Shown here: positions 19,580 through 28,361 of the stretch, in pieces
Layout: every line of letters begins with the position of its first letter
Numbering within the stretch: the first letter of the stretch is position 1
NCBI GenBank assembly: GCA_002689445.1
Contig: NZGC01000094.1
Location: 41,140-105,139, forward strand
DNA length: 64,000 nt
Source of the DNA: Gammaproteobacteria bacterium
GTDB taxonomy: Bacteria; Pseudomonadota; Gammaproteobacteria; Pseudomonadales; Azotimanducaceae
Direction: 5' to 3'
Notes under the pieces: model-generated
What the model saw: only the letters and a program-made list of their open reading frames with translations
What the model was told of the DNA's origin: nothing
Database searches by the model: none
Program-made: the position numbers and the translations under genes

Positions 19580-19957
19580 TTAGGTGCTATCTCGAGATTT
19601 AAGTCGGTGAATTTGGCGCCGATCTCGTTTGCTGGGGCGAGATGAGACGGGCATGGGCCCTAGGCTGATGCGGCGTTTTTTTGCTTCCTCGCGCAGGGCA
19701 AGGCTGCCGGCAGTTTCTTCAAACAAAAGCGCTGCCTCAGCGGCGCCCCGACGGGTGTCAGATAAACCGATAACGCGCACTTCCCGGTCGTCCCAGCCCG
19801 CTTTAAATTCGACCAGGTCGCCAAGTTTGATCTCTTTTGCCGGTTTGGTTCTGGCGCCGTTAACCTTAACTTTACCCCCATCGATCGCTTCCTTAGCTTG
19901 GGCACGGGTTTTAAAAAATCGAGCAGCCCAGAGCCATTTGTCGGTTCGAATCGACAT
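19580..19957 (-). CDS. hslR: heat shock protein 15 (S4 RNA-binding)
   Basis: A small basic RNA-binding protein with an N-terminal S4 domain: RTDKWLWAARFFKTRAQAKE, then VKVNGARTKPAKEIKLGD. Hsp15 binds free 50S subunits that carry a nascent chain and helps recycle stalled ribosomes. The C-terminal tail is rich in Arg and Lys. I choose the ATG at 19957 (125 residues); a GTG one codon upstream is also possible. It follows yrfG by 4 bp, and yrfG-hslR is also the order in E. coli. hslO, next in E. coli, is absent. Confidence 0.92.
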   Translation of the reverse strand: MSIRTDKWLWAARFFKTRAQAKEAIDGGKVKVNGARTKPAKEIKLGDLVEFKAGWDDREVRVIGLSDTRRGAAEAALLFEETAGSLALREEAKKRRISLGPMPVSSRPSKRDRRQIHRLKSRDST

Positions 19958-19961
19958 CACC

Positions 19962-20630
19962 CTACCTCACCACGAGTTCATCAAGAAAGCAGACGTTATC
20001 AAAGTTAACAAGAGGCTGCTTAGGTTTATGGGTATTGGGCTGCGACACTGCGATCTGACCACCAATGCCGAATCGACGCGCTGCCATCAAAACGGCAGGA
20101 TTGTCGTCAATGAGCACCGCTTGGTGAGGGGCAAAGCAAAGCTGCTTGCAAAGTCGATCCCAGAATTCAGGTGTTTCCTTGGCATGCTCCAAATCAAAAC
20201 TGGAAACGATGGTAGAAAAATAGGTTTCGAAGTCCGGTATCTTTTTACCGATCACGTCGAGCTTAAACCGTAAAACTCGAGGGTGAGCATTGGTTGCAAG
20301 GACAACCTGTTTGTCCAGAGCAGCGATGTAATCAAGAAATGTTGCGGTTCCAGGGCGCAAACTGACCAGGCTTTGCGATTTGCGCTGCAAGGCATCGAGG
20401 TCGAGATCGAAGACCCTCGACCAGCGATCAAAATCGTACCAGGCTAGGGTCCCTTCTGCGGCGGCGAGGGTTTGAGTGACTCGACTTCGGGCTTCGTTTA
20501 ATGTGAGCTTGTGGTGGGTAGCCAGCGCTTCAGCCACATTCTGGTTCCAAAAAAGGTCATCGAAAACCAGGTCCAGAAGGGTACCATCCATATCCAGTAA
20601 AATAGCGTCAAAATCGGTGAGTGCGAGCAT
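19962..20630 (-). CDS. yrfG: GMP/IMP nucleotidase, HAD family (YrfG)
   Basis: A 222-residue HAD hydrolase with nucleophile motif LLDMDGTLLDL, motif II LATNAHPR and acidic motif VLIDDNPAVLMAA. The segment YDFDRWSRVF and the pairing with hslR match E. coli YrfG, which dephosphorylates GMP and IMP. It is divergent from cysQ across 74 bp. Confidence 0.87.
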   Translation of the reverse strand: MLALTDFDAILLDMDGTLLDLVFDDLFWNQNVAEALATHHKLTLNEARSRVTQTLAAAEGTLAWYDFDRWSRVFDLDLDALQRKSQSLVSLRPGTATFLDYIAALDKQVVLATNAHPRVLRFKLDVIGKKIPDFETYFSTIVSSFDLEHAKETPEFWDRLCKQLCFAPHQAVLIDDNPAVLMAARRFGIGGQIAVSQPNTHKPKQPLVNFDNVCFLDELVVR

Positions 20631-20704
20631 GTTGGCTAGTCATTGGTCAGGATAGGATCGTTCAGTGTAACCTAAGCCTCGCGCCGAAGAGACAGGGGAA
20701 AAAG

Positions 20705-21538
20705 ATGATAGAAACCTTAGTTCAAATCGCTCAGGCTGCAGGGGATGCGATCCTCGAGGTCTACGCAGAGGCTGACTTTGGCGTTGAGACGAAAGGGGAT
20801 AACTCGCCGCTGACACGTGCAGATCTGGCGGCCCATCGAGTCATTGTCTCAGCGCTCAATCGGCACTTCCCCGAGATCCCTGTTCTATCCGAAGAAAGTG
20901 ACGCAATACCTTTCGAAACCCGGCGCAGTTGGTCACGATATTTTTTGGTTGACCCACTCGATGGCACCAAAGAATTTATCGCCCGTAATGGCGAATTTAC
21001 CGTCAACATCGCCTTGATTGATCGCGAGCAGCCGATCATGGGCGTTGTACATGTCCCAGTAAAGGAGACAACCTATTGGGGCGATGTTGAGCGCGCTGAA
21101 GCGAAAAAAGTCATTGGTTCGACCTCCAGTCAGATTTCAGTCCGTAAAGCGTCGCAACAGAGTGACCCAGAATTGATTGTGGTGGCGAGTCGTCGGCATG
21201 GGTCGGAGGCGCTGGAGCGATTGCTGGCACAGCTGAATTCGGCTTTCGGGCGGGTGCACCTGACGAGTATGGGCAGTTCTTTGAAGTTGTGTTTGATTGC
21301 CGAGGGACAGGCAGATTTTTATCCTAGGCTTGCGCCGACCAGCGAATGGGACACGGCAGCCGCGCATGCGGTGGTCTCTGCCGCCGGCGGTGAGGTCCTT
21401 AACACCCTATTCCAGCCTCTGCGTTATAACACCAAATCCAGCTTGTTAAATCCCCATTTCCTGGTGCTCGGTGATCGAGATCTTGGGTTACAGCCGCTCG
21501 TCGAGGCAATCTTGCCGGAAGAAGTTCCAAAGGCCTAA
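20705..21538 (+). CDS. cysQ: 3'(2'),5'-bisphosphate nucleotidase CysQ
   Basis: CysQ hydrolyses 3'-phosphoadenosine 5'-phosphate from sulfate assimilation, limiting its build-up. The 277-residue protein has the lithium-sensitive phosphatase metal motifs: EESD, then DPLDGTKEFI, and WDTAAAHAVV near the C-terminus. The start chosen is the ATG at 20705 (MIETLVQIAQAAGDAI) with GGGG nearby upstream. The frame is open further left but overlaps yrfG. Proximity to yrfG is also seen in pseudomonads. Confidence 0.93.
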   Translation: MIETLVQIAQAAGDAILEVYAEADFGVETKGDNSPLTRADLAAHRVIVSALNRHFPEIPVLSEESDAIPFETRRSWSRYFLVDPLDGTKEFIARNGEFTVNIALIDREQPIMGVVHVPVKETTYWGDVERAEAKKVIGSTSSQISVRKASQQSDPELIVVASRRHGSEALERLLAQLNSAFGRVHLTSMGSSLKLCLIAEGQADFYPRLAPTSEWDTAAAHAVVSAAGGEVLNTLFQPLRYNTKSSLLNPHFLVLGDRDLGLQPLVEAILPEEVPKA

Positions 21539-21592
21539 TGTTGAAGCCGCTATCGGGCGCCCCTAGGTGAAAACAGGCGTTGATCGGAACTC

Positions 21593-21630
21593 AGCCTGAA
21601 AGGGCTGCAGTGCCTTGATGATTTCAGGCT
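21593..21630. repeat. 9-bp stem-loop after cysQ
   Basis: AGCCTGAAA (21593-21601) pairs with TTTCAGGCT (21622-21630) across a 20-base loop. It lies about 55 bases after the cysQ stop. No U-run follows, so its role as a terminator is doubtful. Confidence 0.4.
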
Positions 21631-21731
21631 CATTGGCGTCAATGCTCGGGTTGTCTGGGCGGCTCAGTCCGGCTGGGATGTTGGTTTACCGGTATGAAGT
21701 GGGTCAGAGGGGTTAGCGGAGATTGGTCTCA

Positions 21732-21800
21732 GCTAGCGCAGCTGGAAGCGTATCCGTCCTGCCGAGGAGAACACATCTTGTTCATCCAGCTGTCGCTAGC
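21732..21800. repeat. long imperfect inverted repeat
   Basis: GCTAGCGCAGCTGGA (21732-21746) is matched by TCCAGCTGTCGCTAGC (21785-21800), a reverse complement with a single extra T. The arms are 38 bases apart. This could be a large RNA stem or a protein binding site; no flanking direct repeat marks it as an insertion. Confidence 0.6.
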
Positions 21801-22497
21801 GAGGATCGCAATGTTAAAGCCGAATTCTGGGGATAGATAGCGATAAAAAGTGGAGGTTTCTCCGCTTATGGTTAGTTGACTTTCAGATATTGCTTACAAG
21901 CTAATGATTTTTAATGGAACATACTGGCTTTGGGTAGAAAAATGCACGGCCAGTGACTGCCAGTAATGGTGTCACTTTAACCTCGGCTCTGAATTTGACC
22001 TGTTCACACGAGATTTGACGGCCTTGATTGACGGTAACCCTAGGCGCCAATGATGAACCATTCAACACTTCCTCAGCATTTCTTGAGATGGTGTCGATCC
22101 CGCGCAACTTACCCTACGTAGACAAAGTTAAAGGCGTGCCAGTGATTGGGTCGGTAGCTCATAAGCGTCAGGACAGGATAAATCAAACGCGTTGCCTGAG
22201 GATTCACAAAGATTGTTAGGGATGAACGGGAGTTCGTAAGAAAGCAGCAAGGAGAGCCAAGACCGGCGCCGGTCGGCAAAGGCGCGGGTCGGCAAAGATA
22301 AACTCAGATTGGAAAAGGTTCGCAAAGCGCGATCCAAGGTGCTCGTTTCAAGATTCATCCAGTGACGAGAGGTATTCAGTTAAAGGTAGGATGCGCAAAA
22401 ACAAAAAAGACGGACCGAAAGCGATGGTTGATCGAATGAAAGGTTTGATTAAGTCAAAAGGCTACTGAAAGTACAAAAGGTTTTTGAAGCTACAACC

Positions 22498-22549
22498 ATA
22501 AATTGAAGCGATAAATTGAAGTGAACAATTGAAGCGATAAATAGAAGCC
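22498..22549 (+). repeat. 13-bp tandem repeat, four copies
   Basis: Four head-to-tail copies with an exact 13-bp period: ATAAATTGAAGCG (22498), ATAAATTGAAGTG (22511), AACAATTGAAGCG (22524) and ATAAATAGAAGCC (22537), with a partial fifth after it. It lies about 300 bases upstream of rpoD. A 13-bp period does not keep any reading frame. Confidence 0.85.
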
Positions 22550-22690
22550 ATAAAAAGATCTCAGAACGGTCGTGAGGCTTGAAAATCAGGGGCAAGGGGC
22601 CGGTGAAACGGGCGGCAAACCCGGACAAAAAACTCGTCGAAAGCGGTATCCTTTCAACCTGGGCAAGGTGTTTTGGCTCTAAATCAATGT

Positions 22691-22701
22691 TATACTTGAC
22701 T
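22691..22701 (+). promoter_or_regulatory. promoter-like boxes before rpoD
   Basis: TATACT (22691-22696) overlaps TTGACT (22696-22701) about 150 bases before the rpoD start. Neither has a well-spaced partner box, so which one is used, if any, is uncertain. Confidence 0.25.
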
Positions 22702-22849
22702 ATAGTTTGCAGTGATGTTGGTAATTGTTGGCACCGTCATGGGACGGGTCCGATGATGCCTCGAGCAGGCGCTGAGTCCGGCAGTCGGCCGTTGATAGAG
22801 TTTCGCTGGCATAAATTGCGGTAAAGGATCAAACGGGAGATCTTGATAA

Positions 22850-24784
22850 ATGGCAAATCACACGACAGAGGGCGACTTCGATTCGATTATCGAGAGCGAG
22901 GCGATCGAGAATTCCGCGGATGATATGGATGCGCTAGAGGTGCTGACCAGCCGCATCGTGCTCGCCACCGAGGCCGACGATGAAGTTGAAAACCTAGAGT
23001 CTGTATTGAACTCGTTGATCGAAAAAGGTCGAGCCGATGGCTACCTGACCTACGACACGCTGACCGAATCTTTGCCCCAGCGGATTTTAGGTTCGGAAGA
23101 ATTTGACAACATTTGTCAGGCATTCGCTGACCTGAACGTGATTATTTGTGAAGTGGCGCCAAAGGATTTAGCGGATCTAAAATCGGATTCAGAAGAAACG
23201 CTGTCAGAAGAGTCGCTGCTCAACATCAGTGATGCAGCGAGTAAAACCATGGACCCGGTTAGAATGTACATGCGGGAAATGGGCACTGTTCCACTGTTGA
23301 CCCGAGAGGGAGAGATTGTCATTGCCAAGCGCATTGAGGATGGTATCCGCGATGCAATGCGTGTTTTGGCGGGCTACCCGGGCGCCGTAGATTATGTGCT
23401 TGAGGCCTACGACCGCTTGGTCGAACAGCAAGAAGACCCAACAGCGATTCTGGATGTGTCATCAATTATCGCGGGGTTTTTAGACCCAGAAACAGAGATA
23501 CCCGACACCTCTGAAATTGCCGAGGCGAAATCAAGCGGCCAATTTCAAGAGAGCGAAACCGAAACCCACAACGGGCCGGATCCCGAGTTGGTGAGCGCAC
23601 GGTTTGCCCTGCTGAAGAAAACCCAGAAATCCCTGATGCGGCTCGCTGCCAAAAATGCGACGGATTCGCCCAAATATCAGCAGGGTCTCGCCAAAGTTCA
23701 GGATGTCTTCTCTTTGCTTAAATTGGTGCCTGCTGTTATGGATCCGTTGGTCAGCATGATTGAGTCTGACATGGCGATGATTCGGGTCCAAGAGAAAACC
23801 ATACGAGACATTTGTGTATCAAAATGCGGGATGCCTAAAGCTGACTTTTTAGATCATTACGGCCTGTGTCAGACGGATGTGGCTTTCGTCGATGCGCTAG
23901 AGAATGCGGGGGAGACTTGGTCAAATAAAATAAAGAGTAACCGCGTATCCTTGAGACATGCGGTAAAAACCAATCGCCGGGTCGCCGAAGTCCGAGGGAT
24001 AGGGGTTGAAGAGATCAAGCAGAATCATCGAGCCCTACAATCGGCCTTGACCGCGATGCGCCGCGCCAAGAAAGACATGATCGAAGCAAACTTGCGGCTG
24101 GTGATTTCTATTGCAAAGAAGTACACCAATCGTGGATTGCATTTCCTTGATCTTATCCAAGAAGGCAACATAGGTTTGATGAAGGCGGTTGATAAGTTTG
24201 AATACCGTCGGGGCTTTAAGTTTTCAACCTATGCAACCTGGTGGATTCGGCAGGCCATTACTCGGAGTATTTCTGATCTGGCTCGGACCATTCGAGTGCC
24301 TGTTCACATGATGGAAACGGTGAACAAGATCAATCGACTGAGCCGTCAGCTTCTGCAGGAATTAGGTCGACCTGCAACGATTGAAGAACTCAGCCTGAAA
24401 ATGGAACTGCCTCAAGATAAAGTGATTAAAGCCCTGGACGTCGCTAAGCAGCCGATATCGCTTGAAACGCCCGTCGGGGATGACGATGACTCAACCATCT
24501 GGAATTTGGTCAGCGACACCTCCGTCGAATCGCCTCTTGATCATGCGGCAGATGAAGGCTTGCGGGAAACCACCAATGAAGTGCTGACCGCCTTAACCGA
24601 ACGTGAGGCTAAGGTGTTGAGAATGCGATTTGGCATCGACATGAATACCGACCACACGCTAGAGGAAGTGGGCCGGCAATTTTCAGTCACCAGAGAGCGA
24701 ATTCGTCAGATTGAAGCGAAGGCATTGCGGAAGCTTCGTCACCCTGCCCGTTCTGAACAATTGAAAAGTTTTATTGAGCGGTAA
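22850..24784 (+). CDS. rpoD: primary RNA polymerase sigma factor RpoD (sigma-70)
   Basis: The housekeeping sigma factor, 644 residues against 613 in E. coli. It has region 1.1 ([13 protein letters not shown]), region 1.2 ([21 protein letters not shown]), a non-conserved insert, region 2 ([34 protein letters not shown]), region 3 ([15 protein letters not shown]) and region 4 ([33 protein letters not shown]). The N-terminus before region 1.1 is about 50 residues. Residue 477 is Leu where the family has Gln (SDLARTIR instead of DQARTIR). dnaG and rpsU, its usual upstream partners, are not here. Confidence 0.98.
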   Translation: MANHTTEGDFDSIIESEAIENSADDMDALEVLTSRIVLATEADDEVENLESVLNSLIEKGRADGYLTYDTLTESLPQRILGSEEFDNICQAFADLNVIICEVAPKDLADLKSDSEETLSEESLLNISDAASKTMDPVRMYMREMGTVPLLTREGEIVIAKRIEDGIRDAMRVLAGYPGAVDYVLEAYDRLVEQQEDPTAILDVSSIIAGFLDPETEIPDTSEIAEAKSSGQFQESETETHNGPDPELVSARFALLKKTQKSLMRLAAKNATDSPKYQQGLAKVQDVFSLLKLVPAVMDPLVSMIESDMAMIRVQEKTIRDICVSKCGMPKADFLDHYGLCQTDVAFVDALENAGETWSNKIKSNRVSLRHAVKTNRRVAEVRGIGVEEIKQNHRALQSALTAMRRAKKDMIEANLRLVISIAKKYTNRGLHFLDLIQEGNIGLMKAVDKFEYRRGFKFSTYATWWIRQAITRSISDLARTIRVPVHMMETVNKINRLSRQLLQELGRPATIEELSLKMELPQDKVIKALDVAKQPISLETPVGDDDDSTIWNLVSDTSVESPLDHAADEGLRETTNEVLTALTEREAKVLRMRFGIDMNTDHTLEEVGRQFSVTRERIRQIEAKALRKLRHPARSEQLKSFIER

Positions 24785-24856
24785 CTGAGGACTAAGCTGC
24801 GGCACTTTGGTTAATCTTATTCACCGAAGCAGCGTCCAACGCGAGGATCGATAGCG

Positions 24857-25285
24857 ATGGTAGCAACCTGGAAACAAGCGCTCGCCCAGCGGTCTTGGTG
24901 GGCAAATGGTTTACTGGCTTTTTGTTTGTATATGACCATCGTGTATTTACCGTTTGACCTTTTTTACAAACCCGTCGAGCTTGACCAAGAAGTCTGGTTT
25001 GGCCTGATGTTTACAGGCTGGTCAGCGAAATTTGGCGGTTTATTACACTGGTTTGTCTATGCCTGGGGCGCTTACGGTTTGCTGCATGGGCGTTCCTGGC
25101 TGTGGCCATGGATGGGCCTTTATGTGGCACAAGTGGCCCTCAGTATGCTCGCTTGGTCGGTATTTGATGACCGGGGTGCCGGTCTGACCTCTGGTCTGAT
25201 TGCGGCAGCACCGTTTATTGCCCTTGCTCTGTTGATTCATTTCAAACCAAATGCTTATATCAAGGTCCTCTCGCACGAAGATTAG
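24857..25285 (+). CDS. small inner-membrane protein of unknown function
   Basis: I do not recognise this 142-residue protein. It has about four hydrophobic segments (near residues 17-35, 52-70, 78-98 and 108-128), many Trp residues and a charged C-terminal tail, so it should be a polytopic inner-membrane protein. The ATG has GAGG 9 bases upstream. It lies 8 bp before the SDR gene on the same strand, so the two are probably cotranscribed, and 72 bp after rpoD. Confidence 0.75.
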   Translation: MVATWKQALAQRSWWANGLLAFCLYMTIVYLPFDLFYKPVELDQEVWFGLMFTGWSAKFGGLLHWFVYAWGAYGLLHGRSWLWPWMGLYVAQVALSMLAWSVFDDRGAGLTSGLIAAAPFIALALLIHFKPNAYIKVLSHED

Positions 25286-25293
25286 GTGACCTG

Positions 25294-26253
25294 ATGGAAA
25301 GTTTTTCTGGGAAGATGGCGGTCATAACCGGTGGTGGTACGGGCATGGGCCGAAGCCTTTGCCAAGCGCTTGTGAACGCAGGCTGTCACATTGCTTTGTG
25401 CGATGTTGTTGAAGAAAACATGGCTGAGACCAAAGCGCTGTGCGAGGCCGCCAACAGCGCTGTTCGAGTCAGTACCCACATTTGCGATGTTTCCGTCGAA
25501 GCCGATATGCTGAGATTCCAAACCGAAGTAGCAGCGGTTCACGGCGAAACGATTGATCTTCTGTTCAATAATGCCGGCATCGGTGGCGGCGGCGGGTTTG
25601 TTTCCGGAGACAGAGAGGAATGGGAGAAAACTTTTTCAGTCTGTTGGTACGGTGTTTATTACGGTTGTAGGGCATTTTTGCCAATGCTGCTGGCCAGCGA
25701 AGAAGGTCACATTATCAACACCAGCAGTGTGAATGGTTTCTGGGCTTCCCTCGGGCCGACTGTGCCACATACAGCTTATGCAGCGGCGAAATTTGCGGTA
25801 AAAGGTTTTTCAGAGGCACTCATTACCGATCTTAGATTGAATGCACCACACATAGCTGTATCGGTGGTGATGCCCGGACATATCGGAACATCGATCGCGA
25901 TTAATTCCGGTAAAATTCTAGGTCATACCCCGCCACTTGAGATGAGCGAAACCGAGATCAAGGAGGTGAGAGAGCGGCTCATGAGCCAGCCAGGCCCGAT
26001 GTCAGAAGCCATTATGAACGTCAGCGACGATCAATTGCGAACCTTGATGCACCATCGTGGAATCGAGTTTCGCGATAACGCGCCGATGACAGCCGATCAG
26101 GCTGCCGATGTAATTTTGGCCGGTGTAAAAGCAAAGCAATGGCGGATCTTGGTCGGTGAGGATGCAGAACGTCTGGACGAGCGTGTTAGACAAAACCCGT
26201 GGAATGTTTACGAACTGGATTTTTCAGCGTTAACCTCAATTAATGCGGGTTAG
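25294..26253 (+). CDS. short-chain dehydrogenase/reductase
   Basis: A 319-residue classical SDR, longer than the usual 250. The cofactor motif is TGGGTGMG at residues 13-20, followed by NNAGIGGGGG, the catalytic Ser in NTSSVNGFWA and YAAAKFAVKG as the YxxxK site. Asp after the second strand (ALCDVVEE) suggests NAD(H). The extra length lies at the C-terminus after about residue 205 (TSIAINSGKILGHTPP), probably a substrate lid. Oxidation of an alcohol or reduction of a ketone is likely; the substrate is unknown. The 3' end converges on a TPR gene. Confidence 0.85.
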   Translation: MESFSGKMAVITGGGTGMGRSLCQALVNAGCHIALCDVVEENMAETKALCEAANSAVRVSTHICDVSVEADMLRFQTEVAAVHGETIDLLFNNAGIGGGGGFVSGDREEWEKTFSVCWYGVYYGCRAFLPMLLASEEGHIINTSSVNGFWASLGPTVPHTAYAAAKFAVKGFSEALITDLRLNAPHIAVSVVMPGHIGTSIAINSGKILGHTPPLEMSETEIKEVRERLMSQPGPMSEAIMNVSDDQLRTLMHHRGIEFRDNAPMTADQAADVILAGVKAKQWRILVGEDAERLDERVRQNPWNVYELDFSALTSINAG

Positions 26254-26278
26254 CCTAAAGAACGGTCTCGGTTCTCAA

Positions 26279-27145
26279 CTACAGCTCCGCGATCATATTT
26301 TGTATCCGTTCCATCGCGTTTGGATTTTGGGTTGCGGCGAGGGCCTCTGCAAATAGCCTTCTTGCTTCATCCTTATCCCCCTGTGCTTGAACAGCGAAGC
26401 CTTGCATCATCAGCAGTTGCGTAGAGGTGGGATGGTGCCAGGCCCGAGGTTGTTTTTGAGCGGTAACCAGATGATTGATTGCTCTATCAAACTGATCTGT
26501 CCGAAGATAAAATTGCGCCAGTTGCATAAGCGCAAGCGGTTGATCGTCGGGATCCTCAACAGCTGAGAGTAAGTGACGCTCGGCATCTTCTAGCGCTCCC
26601 GTTTTGGCTGCTATCAAGCCCTGTCCAAGCTGGTAAAAGGAGTCATCAACCGTCTCCAGACGCGTCAGCCAGAGTCGTGCTTTATCCACGTCCCCGCCAG
26701 CAATACCAGGTGCTTGGCTAAAAAAACCGACAATTGCGAACAACGAAAGCGCGTGTTGAGGGTCTTTTTCGATGGCCTCAATCCAGGCTTCGCGTGCTTT
26801 TTTTGCGGCGCCCAACTTTTTGAAAATGCTGACCCTATCGACTTCGCTGAGATGAATTAAGCCCTTCAGATAGAGACTGTCGCCGATGGCGTAATTTGCA
26901 TCGATCAAAGGCTTAAGACGTTTTTTGGCGGCTTTAAGGTCTCCTAATCGCCAAGCGCTCACCGCTAATTGGAACTGTTCAAATGGGCTAATGGTCGATT
27001 GGTCTTTGGACGCTATAGTGGATTTGAGTGCTTGGTAGTCGTCGTTTTTGACGCTGAAGGTGAGCGGACTGTCGTCAGCGGCTGATTGGCCCGCTGTGAC
27101 AGCAAAGAGCAGGGTCAAGAGCCAGGTTCGAAACAGAATGCGCAT
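26279..27145 (-). CDS. exported TPR-repeat protein
   Basis: A 288-residue protein with a cleavable signal peptide (MRILFRTWLLTLLFAVTAGQSAAD, cut likely after SAA). It consists almost wholly of tetratricopeptide-like helical repeats (for example AQFYLRTDQFDRAINHLVTA and AQGDKDEARRLFAEALAAT). It should be periplasmic and act as a protein-binding scaffold. I do not recognise a specific family. It is divergent from the threonine-dehydratase-like gene, the 5' regions being about 90 bp apart. Confidence 0.8.
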   Translation of the reverse strand: MRILFRTWLLTLLFAVTAGQSAADDSPLTFSVKNDDYQALKSTIASKDQSTISPFEQFQLAVSAWRLGDLKAAKKRLKPLIDANYAIGDSLYLKGLIHLSEVDRVSIFKKLGAAKKAREAWIEAIEKDPQHALSLFAIVGFFSQAPGIAGGDVDKARLWLTRLETVDDSFYQLGQGLIAAKTGALEDAERHLLSAVEDPDDQPLALMQLAQFYLRTDQFDRAINHLVTAQKQPRAWHHPTSTQLLMMQGFAVQAQGDKDEARRLFAEALAATQNPNAMERIQNMIAEL

Positions 27146-27236
27146 AGTGATGTGTCCTTTTGCTCAAAGCCATTGGCACTCTTTTGGAGGCTCGAGTGAT
27201 AATATTCTATGGTATAGAGTAATTGCAGGCAGTCAA

Positions 27237-28193
27237 TTGAGCCAAACAACCCTTTCCGAGCTGAAGGCCGCTAGTCATTTTGTGCATGAGACCTTGCTGC
27301 CCACCCCTACCCTGAATTGGCCGCTGTTAGATCAAGCGATGGCAACCAAGGTTTGGGTTAAGCATGAAAACCACCTGCCGACAGGCGCTTTTAAAGTCCG
27401 GGGTGGATTGGTTTATATGGATCGGCTGGTAAAAGCGGGCGCACCGCCTGGGGTTTGTGCTGCGACCCGAGGCAACCATGGCCAAAGTATCGCTTTTGCT
27501 GCTGCGCGTTACGGGTTGCCTTGTGTCATCTTCGTGCCGGAGGGTAATAACCTCGATAAGAATCGCGCGATGCGAGCGCTTGGAGCCGAAGTTATCGAAG
27601 TGGGGTTAGATTTTGATGAAAGCGTTGCGCAGGCGAGAACCTATGCTGAAGAACAGGGCCTGCATCTTATCCCTTCTTTCCATCCGAATTTGGTGCTGGG
27701 AGTTGCCTCTTATGCCCTCGAGTGGTTTGAGCAAGCGCCCGATTTGACCAAGGTTTATGTGCCCATCGGGCTCGGATCTGGAATTTGTGGGGTGTTGATG
27801 GCCAAAGCAGCACTGAACCTCGATGTTGAGATTATCGGAGTAGTCTCCGAAGCTTTCCCCACTTATCTTGAGTCGAGCCGTCAGGGCCAGAGTGTTTTGA
27901 CGCCGCCGGCGTACACGATCGCTGATGGATTAGCCGTCCGCCAGGCTCACAATGATGCTTTGGGCCTCATCGAACAAGGGGTCAGCAAAATTCTTACGGT
28001 CAGTGATCAAGAAATTTCTTCGGCCATCTCGATCTTGTTTCGGTGCACCCATAACGTCGCTGAAGGTGCCGGCGCTGCGGCCTTGGCTGCAGCAGTTAAG
28101 GATGCCTCTCATCATCTTTCGACCGACCAATTGGGGGTTGTCCTTTCGGGCGGCAACGTCGCAGCAGAGGTGCTGAGCAACGCCCTCCAATGA
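27237..28193 (+). CDS. PLP-dependent threonine/serine dehydratase-like enzyme
   Basis: A fold-type II PLP enzyme. The PLP lysine is in GAFKVRGG, the substrate loop in TRGNHGQS, and the glycine loop in PIGLGSGICG; SGGNVAAE is near the C-terminus. It should deaminate threonine or serine to the 2-oxo acid, or act as a racemase. There is no ACT regulatory domain, so it is the catabolic, short type. The start is uncertain: the TTG at 27237 (318 residues) has GCAGG upstream and begins just before the conserved part. The open frame runs back through the divergent TPR gene. Confidence 0.82.
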   Translation: MSQTTLSELKAASHFVHETLLPTPTLNWPLLDQAMATKVWVKHENHLPTGAFKVRGGLVYMDRLVKAGAPPGVCAATRGNHGQSIAFAAARYGLPCVIFVPEGNNLDKNRAMRALGAEVIEVGLDFDESVAQARTYAEEQGLHLIPSFHPNLVLGVASYALEWFEQAPDLTKVYVPIGLGSGICGVLMAKAALNLDVEIIGVVSEAFPTYLESSRQGQSVLTPPAYTIADGLAVRQAHNDALGLIEQGVSKILTVSDQEISSAISILFRCTHNVAEGAGAAALAAAVKDASHHLSTDQLGVVLSGGNVAAEVLSNALQ

Positions 28194-28361
28194 AGACGGC
28201 GCGGGTGATTCGGTGAGCCGCTTCAGGCGGATCGTATCATCAGCAAGATTCAGCCCGCTTTCGAAGGGATGATAGGCGACTTTACTTTCTATACCGCTTG
28301 GCGGGATAGTGGCGTTATGGCCGGATAAGGTTAGATCGCCTTCAAAACCGTATGAGGGTAG

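Larger units (their letters stand above)
21539..22849. other. 1.3-kb stretch without a convincing gene
   Basis: No reading frame here looks like a real protein; the open frames are short, have unusual composition and lack ribosome sites. Visible contents are a 9-bp stem-loop at 21593-21630, a 15/16-bp inverted repeat at 21732-21800, a 13-bp tandem repeat at 22498-22549, and promoter-like boxes near 22691-22701 before rpoD. No tRNA or known structured RNA was recognised. Such a gap is unusual in a region this dense and may be a long regulatory leader, an unrecognised RNA gene, or decayed sequence. Confidence 0.6.

Noticed and set aside
22498..22549. Possible CRISPR array
   Set aside because: Repeats are directly adjacent without spacers, only 13 bp long, and no cas genes are present.
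22579..22824. Plus-strand open frame of 81 residues before rpoD
   Set aside because: It starts without a ribosome site, has no recognisable domain and spans promoter-like sequence.
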